Of a stretch of 13,483 nucleotides of DNA, positions 1 through 6,718 are shown piece by piece. The DNA lies in assembly GCA_964486395.1 (NCBI GenBank), contig CAZALP010000015.1, positions 1-13,483 on the forward strand, in the 5' to 3' direction. Source of the DNA: CAYYJV01 sp964486395. Lineage in GTDB: Bacteria; Patescibacteriota; Minisyncoccia; Minisyncoccales; MHMH01. The notes beneath the pieces are model-generated. The model was not told the DNA's origin and searched no databases. It was given only the letters and a program-made list of their open reading frames with translations. The translations under genes were made by a program, and so were the position numbers. Each line of letters begins with the position of its first letter. Positions within the stretch are counted from its first letter, which is position 1.

Positions 1-187
1 TCTGATAAAGATCTTCTTTAAATTGAAGGGACGCTTCTTTAATTTCGGGCTCCACTCTCTTGGCTAAAATATAATATTTGTAAAACATATATCCTCCCAA
101 AAGAAGAGCCAAGAAAACCAAAATCAGGAAAACCCAAAAAGCATGCTCGGCAGCCCATTTGAATTTGTCTAGGCTAATCTTTGGCAT
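1..187 (-). CDS. Partial small membrane protein downstream of PilO (N-terminal 62 residues)
   Basis: This gene is cut by the window's left edge. Reading starts at the ATG at 187-185, which lies inside the last codons of pilO, so the two genes overlap by 14 bases in different frames; this implies translational coupling. The visible 62 residues begin MPKISLDKFKWAAEHAFW, continue into one strongly hydrophobic segment (about residues 17-36) and then a charged, probably helical or coiled stretch (AKRVEPEIKEASLQFKEDL). I do not recognise a named family. Its place directly after pilM-pilN-pilO is where diderm bacteria keep the PilP lipoprotein, but no lipobox or signal-peptidase site is visible, and the topology (short cytoplasmic head, one membrane helix, then a helical domain) resembles PilN/PilO more than PilP. 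A role as an extra inner-membrane alignment subunit is inference from position only. Confidence 0.7.
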   Translation of the reverse strand, partial: MPKISLDKFKWAAEHAFWVFLILVFLALLLGGYMFYKYYILAKRVEPEIKEASLQFKEDLYQ

Positions 188-695
188 AAACTTTTATTAA
201 CACCATAATTTCTGTCCCCGGCTCTCCCCCTCCTCTTTCGGAAGCATTCAGGCTTAAAATTTCAATCAAATAGGGAGCAGATTCCAGTTTCTCCAGAAAT
301 TCTAAAAAATTATCAAAAGAACCCCTAAGAGTCAGCTTAAAATTCATGGAGGGCCAGAATTCCCCCTTTTTCTCTGGAGTAAAAGGCAAAATTTCTATTC
401 CAAGTTCGGACCTTTGAGCTTCTTCTTCTAAAAATTCGATGAAATTAACCGGTTCCGAGGAATTGATAAGCAATTCTTCGGCTTTATCCAAATCATCCCG
501 GTAGCTCTGGTAGGATTTTTGAAATTCGTTAAGGTTCTGAATTTTCTGTCCCAACTCCGCAAGTTTTGCTTTTTGAAAAACTAAATCGCGAGATTCTTTT
601 TGTATCTCAGAAAATAAAGGATAAATCACTAAAGCAATGAAGATCGCCATAACTATCCCAAAGCCTATTAAAATTGTTTTTCGAGAGGTAGTCAT
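174..695 (-). CDS. pilO: Type IV pilus inner-membrane alignment protein PilO
   Basis: A 173-residue bitopic protein with a short cytoplasmic N-terminus, one membrane helix (about residues 9-29), a heptad-like helical stalk (about 30-75, rich in E, K, L and Q) and a C-terminal domain (about 80-173) of the ferredoxin-like fold expected for PilO. The strand pattern MNFKLTLRGSFDNFLEFLEKL, interrupted here as a description of its centre (MNFKLTLRGSF then a helix), is typical of the family. PilO pairs with PilN in the membrane and links the cytoplasmic PilM ring to pilus assembly. It starts at the ATG at 695, 19 bases after the pilN stop, without a clear ribosome-binding site, so coupled translation is likely. 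Its end overlaps the next gene. The call rests on topology and position after pilM and pilN; sequence conservation in PilO is low, as is normal. Confidence 0.85.
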   Translation of the reverse strand: MTTSRKTILIGFGIVMAIFIALVIYPLFSEIQKESRDLVFQKAKLAELGQKIQNLNEFQKSYQSYRDDLDKAEELLINSSEPVNFIEFLEEEAQRSELGIEILPFTPEKKGEFWPSMNFKLTLRGSFDNFLEFLEKLESAPYLIEILSLNASERGGGEPGTEIMVLIKVYAKD

Positions 696-714
696 ATGCG
701 AACGCAGTTGAGGT

Positions 715-1251
715 TCATTTCACTTTGAAGTTCACCGAAAAATTATCAGGATTTATCCAGTTAGAAGGCGGGAAATCAAGTTCGTAAAAATCGGGCTGCT
801 TTTCCAGGGCACTCTTAAATTCGGCCAGAGCTTCCCTATCAGGAGAAAATCCCCTCAGGAAAACCTCTGTACCCTCATCTGCTGACAAATACTTCAAAGT
901 AAGGGCAGTAAAATATGATTTTTCCGGTAAAATATCGGCCACTCTTTCCAGCAAATCCGTATAGTAAGGCTGTTTTTCGTAAAAAGAACTCAGTCCGGAA
1001 AGAGTTTGGTTAATTGACTGCACTTTTTTTTCAATCTCTTTGGTTTCAGATATTTCAAATTTGTTCTCTGAAATCTGTACAAAAACTTTTTGATTTTGCG
1101 CTTCTCCGGAAATATATATTTTAACCGAAAACAAAATCAAAAAGAGGGAAATCAGAAAAAGAAAAACTACCACCATCAAAATTAAAATTATTCGATAGCG
1201 TTCTTCTTCTGCAAGATATTTTTTATATTGCGGCGGCAATAAATTAATCAT
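715..1251 (-). CDS. pilN: Type IV pilus inner-membrane alignment protein PilN
   Basis: A 178-residue bitopic protein. The N-terminus carries the diagnostic INLLPP motif (residues 2-7), the cytoplasmic tail that in characterised PilN proteins docks into the groove of PilM. One membrane helix follows (about 20-43), then a helical linker (about 50-95) and a C-terminal alpha/beta domain (about 98-178) with FTALTLKYLS and VFLRGFSP strands. Its start overlaps the pilM stop in an ATGA arrangement (1248-1251), the commonest sign of tight coupling, and a good GGGGAG ribosome-binding site sits seven bases upstream inside pilM. It stops in TGA at 715-717. Length and order match the family; confidence is high because of the motif. 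Confidence 0.92.
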   Translation of the reverse strand: MINLLPPQYKKYLAEEERYRIILILMVVVFLFLISLFLILFSVKIYISGEAQNQKVFVQISENKFEISETKEIEKKVQSINQTLSGLSSFYEKQPYYTDLLERVADILPEKSYFTALTLKYLSADEGTEVFLRGFSPDREALAEFKSALEKQPDFYELDFPPSNWINPDNFSVNFKVK

Positions 1252-2312
1252 GATTTTACTCCCCTAAGAGCCAATCCCAAGGCAGTGGTATATTTTAACG
1301 ATTCTTTGTAGGGAAGCTCGGGCACTTCTTTCAAAGGCTGAGGCAAAATATTCTGCCAGGGATTGCCCAAAGAAACTTGGATTTTCAGTTTTTGGGAAAG
1401 GAAATCGGGCAAACCCTTAAGATTAGCTCCTCCTCCGCAAAGAATAACTTTCTCTATTTTCTTGCTGTCTGGGGGTAAATGCTCGTGAGTCGAATGAGTC
1501 CGATGGTATTCAATATATTTTTCGATCTGCTCGACTAATTCGTCGAGGGAAGCGGCAACTCCAGGGGCTTCAATCCCCTTATTTATTTTCACTTCTTCGG
1601 CCTTTTCTAAACTAATTTTTGATTTTTCAGAAATAAGTTCGGTTAATTTCCGGCCGGAAAAAGGAATAGAAGTGGTAAATCTCAAAGAATAGCCAGAAAA
1701 AATAATCAAGCTGGTTCGGGAAACTCCCAAATCAATCAAAAGCAAAGGTTTCGGACTCAAACCGTTTTTAACCAAAGCCCGGCATATAGCTTGAGACTCC
1801 GCCTCAAAGGCTACAGGCTTCAACCCCGCCTTCTGGAAAATAGAAAGGTAAGAATTAACGGTTTTTTTAGGGAAAGCGGCGATCAAAACATCCAGGTGGT
1901 CCAAATGATCTTGTACCGGCAAAACCTTTTGGGAGTCAAGGTAAACCTTGTCTATAGGCAAAGGAACATAGTTTTCGGCTTCAAACTGGACAGCTTTTTT
2001 CAATTCCTCTTCTACCATCTTCGGCATCTGAATTACTTGCAAAAATGACTTTTCTTCGGGCAAAGAAGCTACCACGTACTTTGTATTTAACTTTTCTCCC
2101 CTAACCTTATTATTCAAGGCTTCTTTAATAATTTTAGCTAAAGCTTTACCGTCTTTAATTATGCCTTGCTCAATTATTCCCGGTTTAATAAAGACCTCGC
2201 TAAAGGAAGCCAACCCCAAAGACCCACCCTTCTTTTTAAGTTTGATGATTTTTAAAGACAAATCGGAAACGTCTAATCCAAAAGTTTCCGGTTTTAAGCT
2301 TAAAAAATTCAT
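1248..2312 (-). CDS. pilM: Actin-like type IV pilus assembly ATPase-fold protein PilM
   Basis: A 354-residue soluble protein of the actin/FtsA-like PilM family. Visible motifs are the first phosphate loop region (FGLDVSDLSLKI, residues 11-22), the connecting region LPEEKSFLQVIQMPKM (84-99), the second phosphate motif IDLGVSRTSLIIF (193-205) and the adenosine motif LCGGGANLKGL (291-301). PilM forms a cytoplasmic ring that binds the N-terminal tail of PilN and connects the membrane alignment complex to the PilB motor. There is no membrane segment. It starts at the ATG at 2312, right after a large AT-rich palindromic element (2318-2412) and with no evident Shine-Dalgarno sequence. It ends in a TGA that overlaps the pilN start. 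It is full length for the family. Confidence 0.95.
   Translation of the reverse strand: MNFLSLKPETFGLDVSDLSLKIIKLKKKGGSLGLASFSEVFIKPGIIEQGIIKDGKALAKIIKEALNNKVRGEKLNTKYVVASLPEEKSFLQVIQMPKMVEEELKKAVQFEAENYVPLPIDKVYLDSQKVLPVQDHLDHLDVLIAAFPKKTVNSYLSIFQKAGLKPVAFEAESQAICRALVKNGLSPKPLLLIDLGVSRTSLIIFSGYSLRFTTSIPFSGRKLTELISEKSKISLEKAEEVKINKGIEAPGVAASLDELVEQIEKYIEYHRTHSTHEHLPPDSKKIEKVILCGGGANLKGLPDFLSQKLKIQVSLGNPWQNILPQPLKEVPELPYKESLKYTTALGLALRGVKS
1259..1264 (-). promoter_or_regulatory. Ribosome-binding site of pilN
   Basis: On the minus strand GGGGAG lies seven bases before the pilN ATG, inside the end of pilM. It fixes the ATGA-overlapping start of pilN and is one of the few clear Shine-Dalgarno sequences in the series; several other genes here (pilM, pilO, the receiver gene) have none. 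Confidence 0.75.
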
Positions 2313-2317
2313 ATTTT

Positions 2318-2412
2318 CTACGAATTACGAATTTTATACGAATATACGAATCTTTTTTTATTTTATCATTTATTCTGATTTTCGTATATTCGTATTTTTT
2401 CGTATTTCGTAG
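2318..2412. repeat. Large AT-rich palindromic element between the PilX-like gene and pilM
   Basis: Two arms of about 35 bases (2318-2352 and 2377-2412) are imperfect inverted copies separated by a 24-base AT-rich loop. Both arms are built from short tandem words of the form TACGAA. The longest exact complementary block is TACGAATATACGAA, flanked by TACGAA and CTACGAA blocks, with mismatches and one length difference between them. The element begins at the base next to the stop codon of the upstream gene (stop 2413-2415) and ends six bases before the pilM start, so it fills the whole junction. No U-run follows, so it does not look like an intrinsic terminator. It could be an mRNA-stabilising or processing hairpin, or a small non-autonomous palindromic insertion; the sequence alone does not decide. 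Confidence 0.85.
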
Positions 2413-3783
2413 CTACTCTATTTCTTCCCAACCTATCAATTTAAAATCCGAGGTGGTACGGGGAACAAAAGCCGGGGGATTGTAAATTAAATTGGTGTCG
2501 ATGTAATTTTCCCGCTTCAGATAGCCGGAAATCACCTGCCCTCCGGAGGTCCATTTGGTGCCCACCCTTCCGTTGCTAACAATGGAACCGTTAATCTCCA
2601 AACTTTCCTTGATATTATCGAGGTAATGGTTCCTGCCAAAATGACCTTTTTGGGCGATAAAAATTCCCCGCAGCTCCATCTTATCGGGAGAATCGGGGCC
2701 GATCAAAATATTCCTTTCAGCAATCAAACCCAATCCATCTGTCCCCTCCAAGGTGGTATAGTTAATATTGTCTGATAAAATTATATCTGTATCCTCAGTG
2801 GAAGCAATCAGGTCGGCCGAAGCTACGGTTACCTTGCCTTTAATTTTGCCTTCCGGCCAAAGATTATCTTCAAAAAAGATCAAAGAACAATTGGGGTCAA
2901 TAGAAATAGGGCCCTTGTAGCGATATTCCTCCTTTATCTCAAAATAATCATAATGCCAACCCTCTTCCAGACTGTAGGCTAAGGTGGCTTGTAGGGCGGT
3001 AATAATCCAAACGTCAAAAGAGCCGTCTTGGTTAAAGACAACATGATAACCCTTGCCTTCAGGGTCAATCTCGGTGACTGGAGGCCAGTAATATTGTTCA
3101 GGATAGGGTTCGGTAAGGGACTTTATCTCCGCCAAGTCGACGGTTATTCCCGCAAAGTCAAAAGAAGTAACCGGAAATTCAAATAAATCCGGATTGGAGT
3201 TGTCGGTAGTGGTAAACACTCCCTGTTTTTCTTCGGGCGGCGAACAGCCGAACGACTCAGTGCAAATCCAAGTTTCTTTGGCCGAAGTGACTAAAGACTG
3301 ATTCTCGCCGTCCATTCTAATTCCGCCATTGGAATGATAAAGCCCCCTCACCTCCCGGTCGGCGCCGGCCCAAACATTGTCGTTCAATAAATAAGCGTAA
3401 TTGGCTACCGATTCCCGGGCATAAGCTGCTTTAAGCTTTCTGTCAACTTCAGGAAAATCGGTAGTCCAGCCTGTAGAGGTGATTTCCCGCCAAGTAGTTT
3501 GACCGCATTGGGTTTGGGAGGAAATTTCCAGCGAGAATTCTCCGATAAGATTGCCCTCGGCATCCGTATATTCTTTATTAAGAGCGCAATTGTCTCCCAC
3601 TTCGTTATTAAGACACCACCTATAATGATTCAAGCCGGCCTCGGCAATATGCAGAGATTCTGCCCAGGCCACTTTTTGGGACGACTGTTTAAACTGCAGC
3701 AAAATAAAGCCAAGCGTGCTGGCTAAAATCAGCGAAAAAATTGCTCCAAAAACCAAAACGTAAGTGGTAACAACTCCTTTCAT
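2413..3783 (-). CDS. PilX/GspK-type pilus protein with beta-rich C-terminal region
   Basis: A 456-residue protein, counted from the ATG at 3783. The N-terminus MKGVVTTYVLVFGAIFSLIL is a membrane/pilin helix with Gly before the hydrophobic run but no Glu at +5, as in PilX/GspK minor pilins. The segment AWAESLHIAEAGLNHYRWC (39-57) is the PilX-type N-terminal signature. The rest is a large extracellular domain. Its C-terminal half has regular short strands with repeated I/V-x-G/S patterns (KGKVTVASADLIAS, GLGLIAERNILIGP, LEINGSIVSNGRVG), suggesting a right-handed beta-solenoid; that fold is inference. A GTG at 3834 gives a longer reading, but it runs through a perfect palindrome and the pilin helix begins at the ATG, so I use the ATG. 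It follows two other pilin genes and probably belongs to the pilus tip or priming complex. No family name is certain for the C-terminal part. Confidence 0.75.
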   Translation of the reverse strand: MKGVVTTYVLVFGAIFSLILASTLGFILLQFKQSSQKVAWAESLHIAEAGLNHYRWCLNNEVGDNCALNKEYTDAEGNLIGEFSLEISSQTQCGQTTWREITSTGWTTDFPEVDRKLKAAYARESVANYAYLLNDNVWAGADREVRGLYHSNGGIRMDGENQSLVTSAKETWICTESFGCSPPEEKQGVFTTTDNSNPDLFEFPVTSFDFAGITVDLAEIKSLTEPYPEQYYWPPVTEIDPEGKGYHVVFNQDGSFDVWIITALQATLAYSLEEGWHYDYFEIKEEYRYKGPISIDPNCSLIFFEDNLWPEGKIKGKVTVASADLIASTEDTDIILSDNINYTTLEGTDGLGLIAERNILIGPDSPDKMELRGIFIAQKGHFGRNHYLDNIKESLEINGSIVSNGRVGTKWTSGGQVISGYLKRENYIDTNLIYNPPAFVPRTTSDFKLIGWEEIE

Positions 3784-3793
3784 TATTTTTTGA

Positions 3794-3830
3794 TTTACGA
3801 CATCACTCAATCTCTGAGGGATGTCGTAAA
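3794..3830. repeat. Perfect 11-base inverted repeat before the PilX-like gene
   Basis: TTTACGACATC at 3794-3804 and its exact complement GATGTCGTAAA at 3820-3830 flank a 15-base loop. The stem lies nine bases after the stop codon of the PilW-like gene and ten bases before the ATG of the next gene. There is no T-run on the downstream (minus-strand) side long enough for a normal intrinsic terminator, although AAAAAATA follows. It is read here as an intergenic RNA hairpin or short palindromic element. Confidence 0.85.
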
Positions 3831-3839
3831 CCACTCAAT

Positions 3840-4796
3840 TTATTCATCTTTAAGATTTCTTAATTGTACCGCCGACCTTAATTCGAAATCCTGAGGGGCT
3901 TTTTCCGGATTAACATTAACCACCAGATAAACTTCCATTAGTTTGGTATCTTTCAATCTGGCCGGGGTTTCAGTTAACTCTGCGCCGTTGGCATCAAAAT
4001 ACCTAAAAATAGGGGGAACGTTTCTTACATATTGGCTCAAAACAGTTACTTCCTCCTGATCAGAGGGATAACTTGGCGGATCACCTACCGGCTCTATTAC
4101 CCCTTTTTTGAACTCGCCGCTGCCTCCGGGAAGATTTTCTGTCCAGCTTAATTCAAACTTGGCTTTCATGGAGTGTGGACAGGAATCGTTAACACGGCTG
4201 GTGGCATCAGCCAAAAACTGAACAGAATCATCCCCGGCTTGGTTGGTAACCCCAAAAGTTTTAGTTCCCTGCCAAACGCCCGGGCAGTCAGAGCAGCCGT
4301 TTTTACAAACCCGGTCTAAATACTCTCCGTCAGCGTAAATTTCAGCATACTCCCGGCTCCAGCCAAAATCTCCGTCCACGGAAACTTTTACTTCGGCTGA
4401 CTGCAGTTCACCCGAAAGAAAATCGGAAAAAGCGACCATGCAAGAGCCGCCGTCGCTGTAAGTGGCACATTTTTTGGTTTGAGAGCCTGAGCCCGCCGAT
4501 CCCAAAAAATACCTCACTCTTTCTGTCTGGCCATCCTTGTCAATGTCTGAATAGAAGATAAATTCTTTGTCGCTCGCCAGTTCGATGGGATAAAAGCCAT
4601 CCTTCCCTTCCTTAGCCTCCCTGATTTCTTTGACCATAGTCTCAATTCCCTTTCTGGCTTCGTCAATAGCTATTGCCTGCTGCCAGGCAAAACCTTGGGT
4701 CTCATAGGCCCAAAAAATGAAACCGAACAAAGCTCCCGTCACTACGGCAAAAACAGTAATCGCCACCAAAGTTTCAATAAGAGTAAAACTCCTCAT
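3840..4796 (-). CDS. PilW/PulJ-type minor pilin
   Basis: A 318-residue prepilin counted from the ATG at 4796. The N-terminus is M-R-S followed by FTLIETLVAITVF, a type III pilin signal with Glu at +5 but Ser, not Gly, at -1. The N-terminal helix runs to about residue 30, followed by a pilin-like alpha/beta head. Residues 84-89 read DIDKDG, a DxDxDG loop of the kind that binds calcium, within the strand-turn EFIFYSDIDKDGQTERVRYF. Later Cys-rich segments (KKCATYSDGGSC and VCKNGCSDC) could form disulfides. A TTG at 4808 would give a seven-residue leader MNKYMRS but lies inside a perfect palindrome; the choice between the two starts is open. It sits between two other pilin-like genes, which fits a minor-pilin (priming/tip) set. 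Confidence 0.82.
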   Translation of the reverse strand: MRSFTLIETLVAITVFAVVTGALFGFIFWAYETQGFAWQQAIAIDEARKGIETMVKEIREAKEGKDGFYPIELASDKEFIFYSDIDKDGQTERVRYFLGSAGSGSQTKKCATYSDGGSCMVAFSDFLSGELQSAEVKVSVDGDFGWSREYAEIYADGEYLDRVCKNGCSDCPGVWQGTKTFGVTNQAGDDSVQFLADATSRVNDSCPHSMKAKFELSWTENLPGGSGEFKKGVIEPVGDPPSYPSDQEEVTVLSQYVRNVPPIFRYFDANGAELTETPARLKDTKLMEVYLVVNVNPEKAPQDFELRSAVQLRNLKDE

Positions 4797-4801
4797 ATAT
4801 T

Positions 4802-4824
4802 TGTTCAATGTCCACCATTGAACA
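4802..4824. repeat. Perfect 9-base inverted repeat abutting a stop codon
   Basis: TGTTCAATG at 4802-4810 and CATTGAACA at 4816-4824 form a perfect stem with a five-base loop. The stem starts at the base next to the stop codon (4825-4827) of the modular prepilin gene and ends five bases before the ATG of the PilW-like gene, so it occupies nearly the whole junction. It would cover the alternative TTG start of the PilW-like gene. Confidence 0.85.
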
Positions 4825-6567
4825 TTATTCTATGCGTCTTAATTTAACGGCTTCTGTCACATCTCCGGAAACCCAGACTGAAGTAGAGGTGGCCAAATAT
4901 CCCGCAGCTGAAATGCTTAAATCATAGTTAGCTTCCTCCAGGGGAATAAAATAAATTTGGCCGTCTTCATCGGTAAACTGAGTTTCGCTAAAGCCGACTT
5001 TAGACAAAGTAGTAGAGGCCGAAAAAATCGGCTCCAAGGTTTCCAAATCCTGCACGGTTAACAGCAAAGAATTCTGGGCTTCCAAATACAAATCTACCGG
5101 CTGAGTAGCATCCGGAGCCAAACTAATCGGCTGAGGAGAAGGATCAGTGCCTACCAAATTAAGATCCGGCTCTGGGTAGGCAGAAAAAGTATAATCATCC
5201 CACTCCAAACCGGTAATATCAATGTGGCCGGAACCATCAGAAGCATGAACCTGAAAGTATTTGTAAACCGGATTTTCATTTTCATCCTTTCCGATAATTT
5301 TTTCTCCCCGCAAGTCAAAATCAACATTGCCAATGGATGTGGCTTCTGATGTAATCCAAGATAATTCCCAACCATACAAAACTGGAGTAAAGCTGGTGGA
5401 ATTGGTGGAAAAATTACCCCTGATTTTCAGCATAAAGTACTTGTTGACGTCCAGCCCGGATAAATCCACCGGAGTTATGTCAAATCCCTGTTGATTGCCG
5501 GCCAAATCGCTCTCCGGGACCATCAGCCAATCGGTGCCGGAAGCGAAATAAATTTGGTATTTTAAATCGGTTTCGGGAAACTCTGAATCAGACCAACTCA
5601 ATTCATCCCAATTAACTAAATTTTGAGGCTTGACTACTTGGGAAAAAAGATAGCCGGAAGAAACATAGCCCTCCGAAGTAGTGGCCAGTTTTGCCTCTCC
5701 TTCGGCCACCGCTAAATCAGCAACCTCGGAAATCTTGGAAGTGTCTTCAAATGAATCGGCAAAATAATCCCTGCCCCAGGGAGATAAAGTGTCCACCGAA
5801 AAAGTACTAACCTTATCAATAGAAAAGCTAATTTCGGTTATCTCTCCTTCCAAAACCAAAGGGTGGGGCTTTTCGGGCGTAGCTATTTCATCTATTCCGT
5901 AGGTTCTTTCTGTGCTGTAGCCATCTTTCAAAACCTCCACTTTGTAAGTTGAAGTAGCTAAAAGAAAATCGTATTCTCCAGAAGAAGGAGTAACCGAATC
6001 AATCAAAGTTCCCGTTTCTGGGTCGTAAACATTAATGGTAGGCGAAGAAACCATAACGCCTTGAGCGTCAAAAACCTGAACAGAAAGTATGCCCCCGGGC
6101 TGTTCTTCACAAGAGGCAAGCTCTTCAAAAATATCTTTGGGCGCTACATCGGTTACCAATTTGATTTCTCCGGGAAAAGGACGAGACCAGCCGACGCGCA
6201 CTTGAGCTTTCTTATAATCTAAATCGCAGTCATCCCCGGCGCCTGTTCCGTCGGCTTCATCGGAAATATATTTAACCGTAGTGGTAACGTTATACTCAAC
6301 ATTGTTCAAAGTGGTGGTGGTGGCTTTTTCCAAAATTCCTTCAGCGTAAGGCAAAACCGCTCCCTTAGTGCCCACGGATGAGTAAGGCAAATTTCTTATT
6401 AATTCCAAATGCTGATTGGCAATGGAGATAGCGGCAATCTTGTTCCTGGAAAGATCTATCACTTTCATTCCTAATTGGTAAGCGCCAAAAATGCCCAAAA
6501 AAACAATGAGCACCAAAGCAGTGCCTATCATTACGTCCATTAAAGTAAAACCTTTTGTTTTCGTCAT
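4825..6567 (-). CDS. Large modular type IV prepilin with C-terminal beta-sandwich domains
   Basis: A 580-residue prepilin. The leader MTKTKG is followed by FTLMDVMIGTALVL: Gly at -1 and Phe at +1 fit prepilin peptidase cleavage after residue 6, but position +5 is Asp (residue 11) instead of the near-invariant Glu. After a pilin-like helix and small head (to about 155, with Cys114 and Cys153) come beta-rich modules. One at about 158-248 (GGILSVQVFDAQG...YKVEVLKDGYSTE) and one at about 499-579 (LLLTVQDLETLEP...YDLSISAAGYLAT) resemble carboxypeptidase-regulatory/PEGA-like domains; a third similar one may span 410-497. The centre (about 260-405) looks like another beta-sandwich. At more than three times normal pilin length, it is probably a tip adhesin or priming pilin; that role is inference from architecture. 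It is the first of three pilin genes after pilC. Confidence 0.82.
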   Translation of the reverse strand: MTKTKGFTLMDVMIGTALVLIVFLGIFGAYQLGMKVIDLSRNKIAAISIANQHLELIRNLPYSSVGTKGAVLPYAEGILEKATTTTLNNVEYNVTTTVKYISDEADGTGAGDDCDLDYKKAQVRVGWSRPFPGEIKLVTDVAPKDIFEELASCEEQPGGILSVQVFDAQGVMVSSPTINVYDPETGTLIDSVTPSSGEYDFLLATSTYKVEVLKDGYSTERTYGIDEIATPEKPHPLVLEGEITEISFSIDKVSTFSVDTLSPWGRDYFADSFEDTSKISEVADLAVAEGEAKLATTSEGYVSSGYLFSQVVKPQNLVNWDELSWSDSEFPETDLKYQIYFASGTDWLMVPESDLAGNQQGFDITPVDLSGLDVNKYFMLKIRGNFSTNSTSFTPVLYGWELSWITSEATSIGNVDFDLRGEKIIGKDENENPVYKYFQVHASDGSGHIDITGLEWDDYTFSAYPEPDLNLVGTDPSPQPISLAPDATQPVDLYLEAQNSLLLTVQDLETLEPIFSASTTLSKVGFSETQFTDEDGQIYFIPLEEANYDLSISAAGYLATSTSVWVSGDVTEAVKLRRIE

Positions 6568-6597
6568 AGTGATCCAATCATTAAATAAATCGGCGTC

Positions 6598-6610
6598 GCG
6601 CTGTTAGCGC
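6598..6610. repeat. Short GC hairpin in the pilC-prepilin junction
   Basis: GCGC at 6598-6601 and GCGC at 6607-6610 flank a five-base loop. The stem is only four base pairs, so it is weak by itself, but it lies three bases from a second, longer hairpin (6614-6633) in the same 120-base gap. Confidence 0.4.
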
Positions 6611-6613
6611 TCC

Positions 6614-6633
6614 TTAAAACCTTGCGGTTTTAA
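6614..6633. repeat. Perfect 8-base inverted repeat with four-base loop
   Basis: TTAAAACC and GGTTTTAA flank a TTGC loop (GCAA on the minus strand, a stable GNRA tetraloop, closed by C-G). In the direction of transcription it lies in the 120-base gap between pilC and the modular prepilin gene, after the larger hairpin at the pilC stop. An AAGGAG sequence follows the stem but is more than 35 bases from the next ATG, too far to serve as its ribosome-binding site. Confidence 0.7.
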
Positions 6634-6662
6634 TATTTCCACCACCCCCGGACCCCATTCTG

Positions 6663-6718
6663 GCCTATGTATGCGATACTGATCGCCCTACATAGCTCCC
6701 AGCATCGCATACATAGGC
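6663..6718. repeat. Perfect 15-base inverted repeat enclosing the pilC stop codon
   Basis: GCCTATGTATGCGAT at 6663-6677 and its exact complement at 6704-6718 flank a 26-base loop that contains the pilC stop codon (6688-6690). One arm therefore encodes the PilC C-terminal residues (Q-P-M-Y-A-M) and the other lies downstream of the gene. No U-run follows, so a standard intrinsic terminator is unlikely. The longest perfect stem in the window, it could stall or protect the pilC 3' end and separate the expression of pilC from the pilin genes. Confidence 0.85.

Noticed and set aside
697..706. TGCGAACGCA palindrome between pilN and pilO
   Set aside because: A four-base stem with a two-base loop cannot form a stable hairpin and is expected by chance.
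715..1250. UGA recoding as in Gracilibacteria or SR1
   Set aside because: pilM and pilN both end at TGA exactly where the next gene begins or where the family ends, so TGA is a stop here.
2318..2412. CRISPR array
   Set aside because: The repeated words are only six bases long with no unique spacers, the structure is palindromic, and no cas gene is nearby.
3784..3834. GTG start at 3834 for the PilX-like gene (17 extra residues)
   Set aside because: The extension is encoded by the perfect 11-base palindrome and delays the pilin-type membrane helix, which begins directly at the ATG at 3783.
6663..6718. Intrinsic terminator at the end of pilC
   Set aside because: The stem is strong, but no U-rich tract follows on the minus strand and the gene series continues in the same direction.
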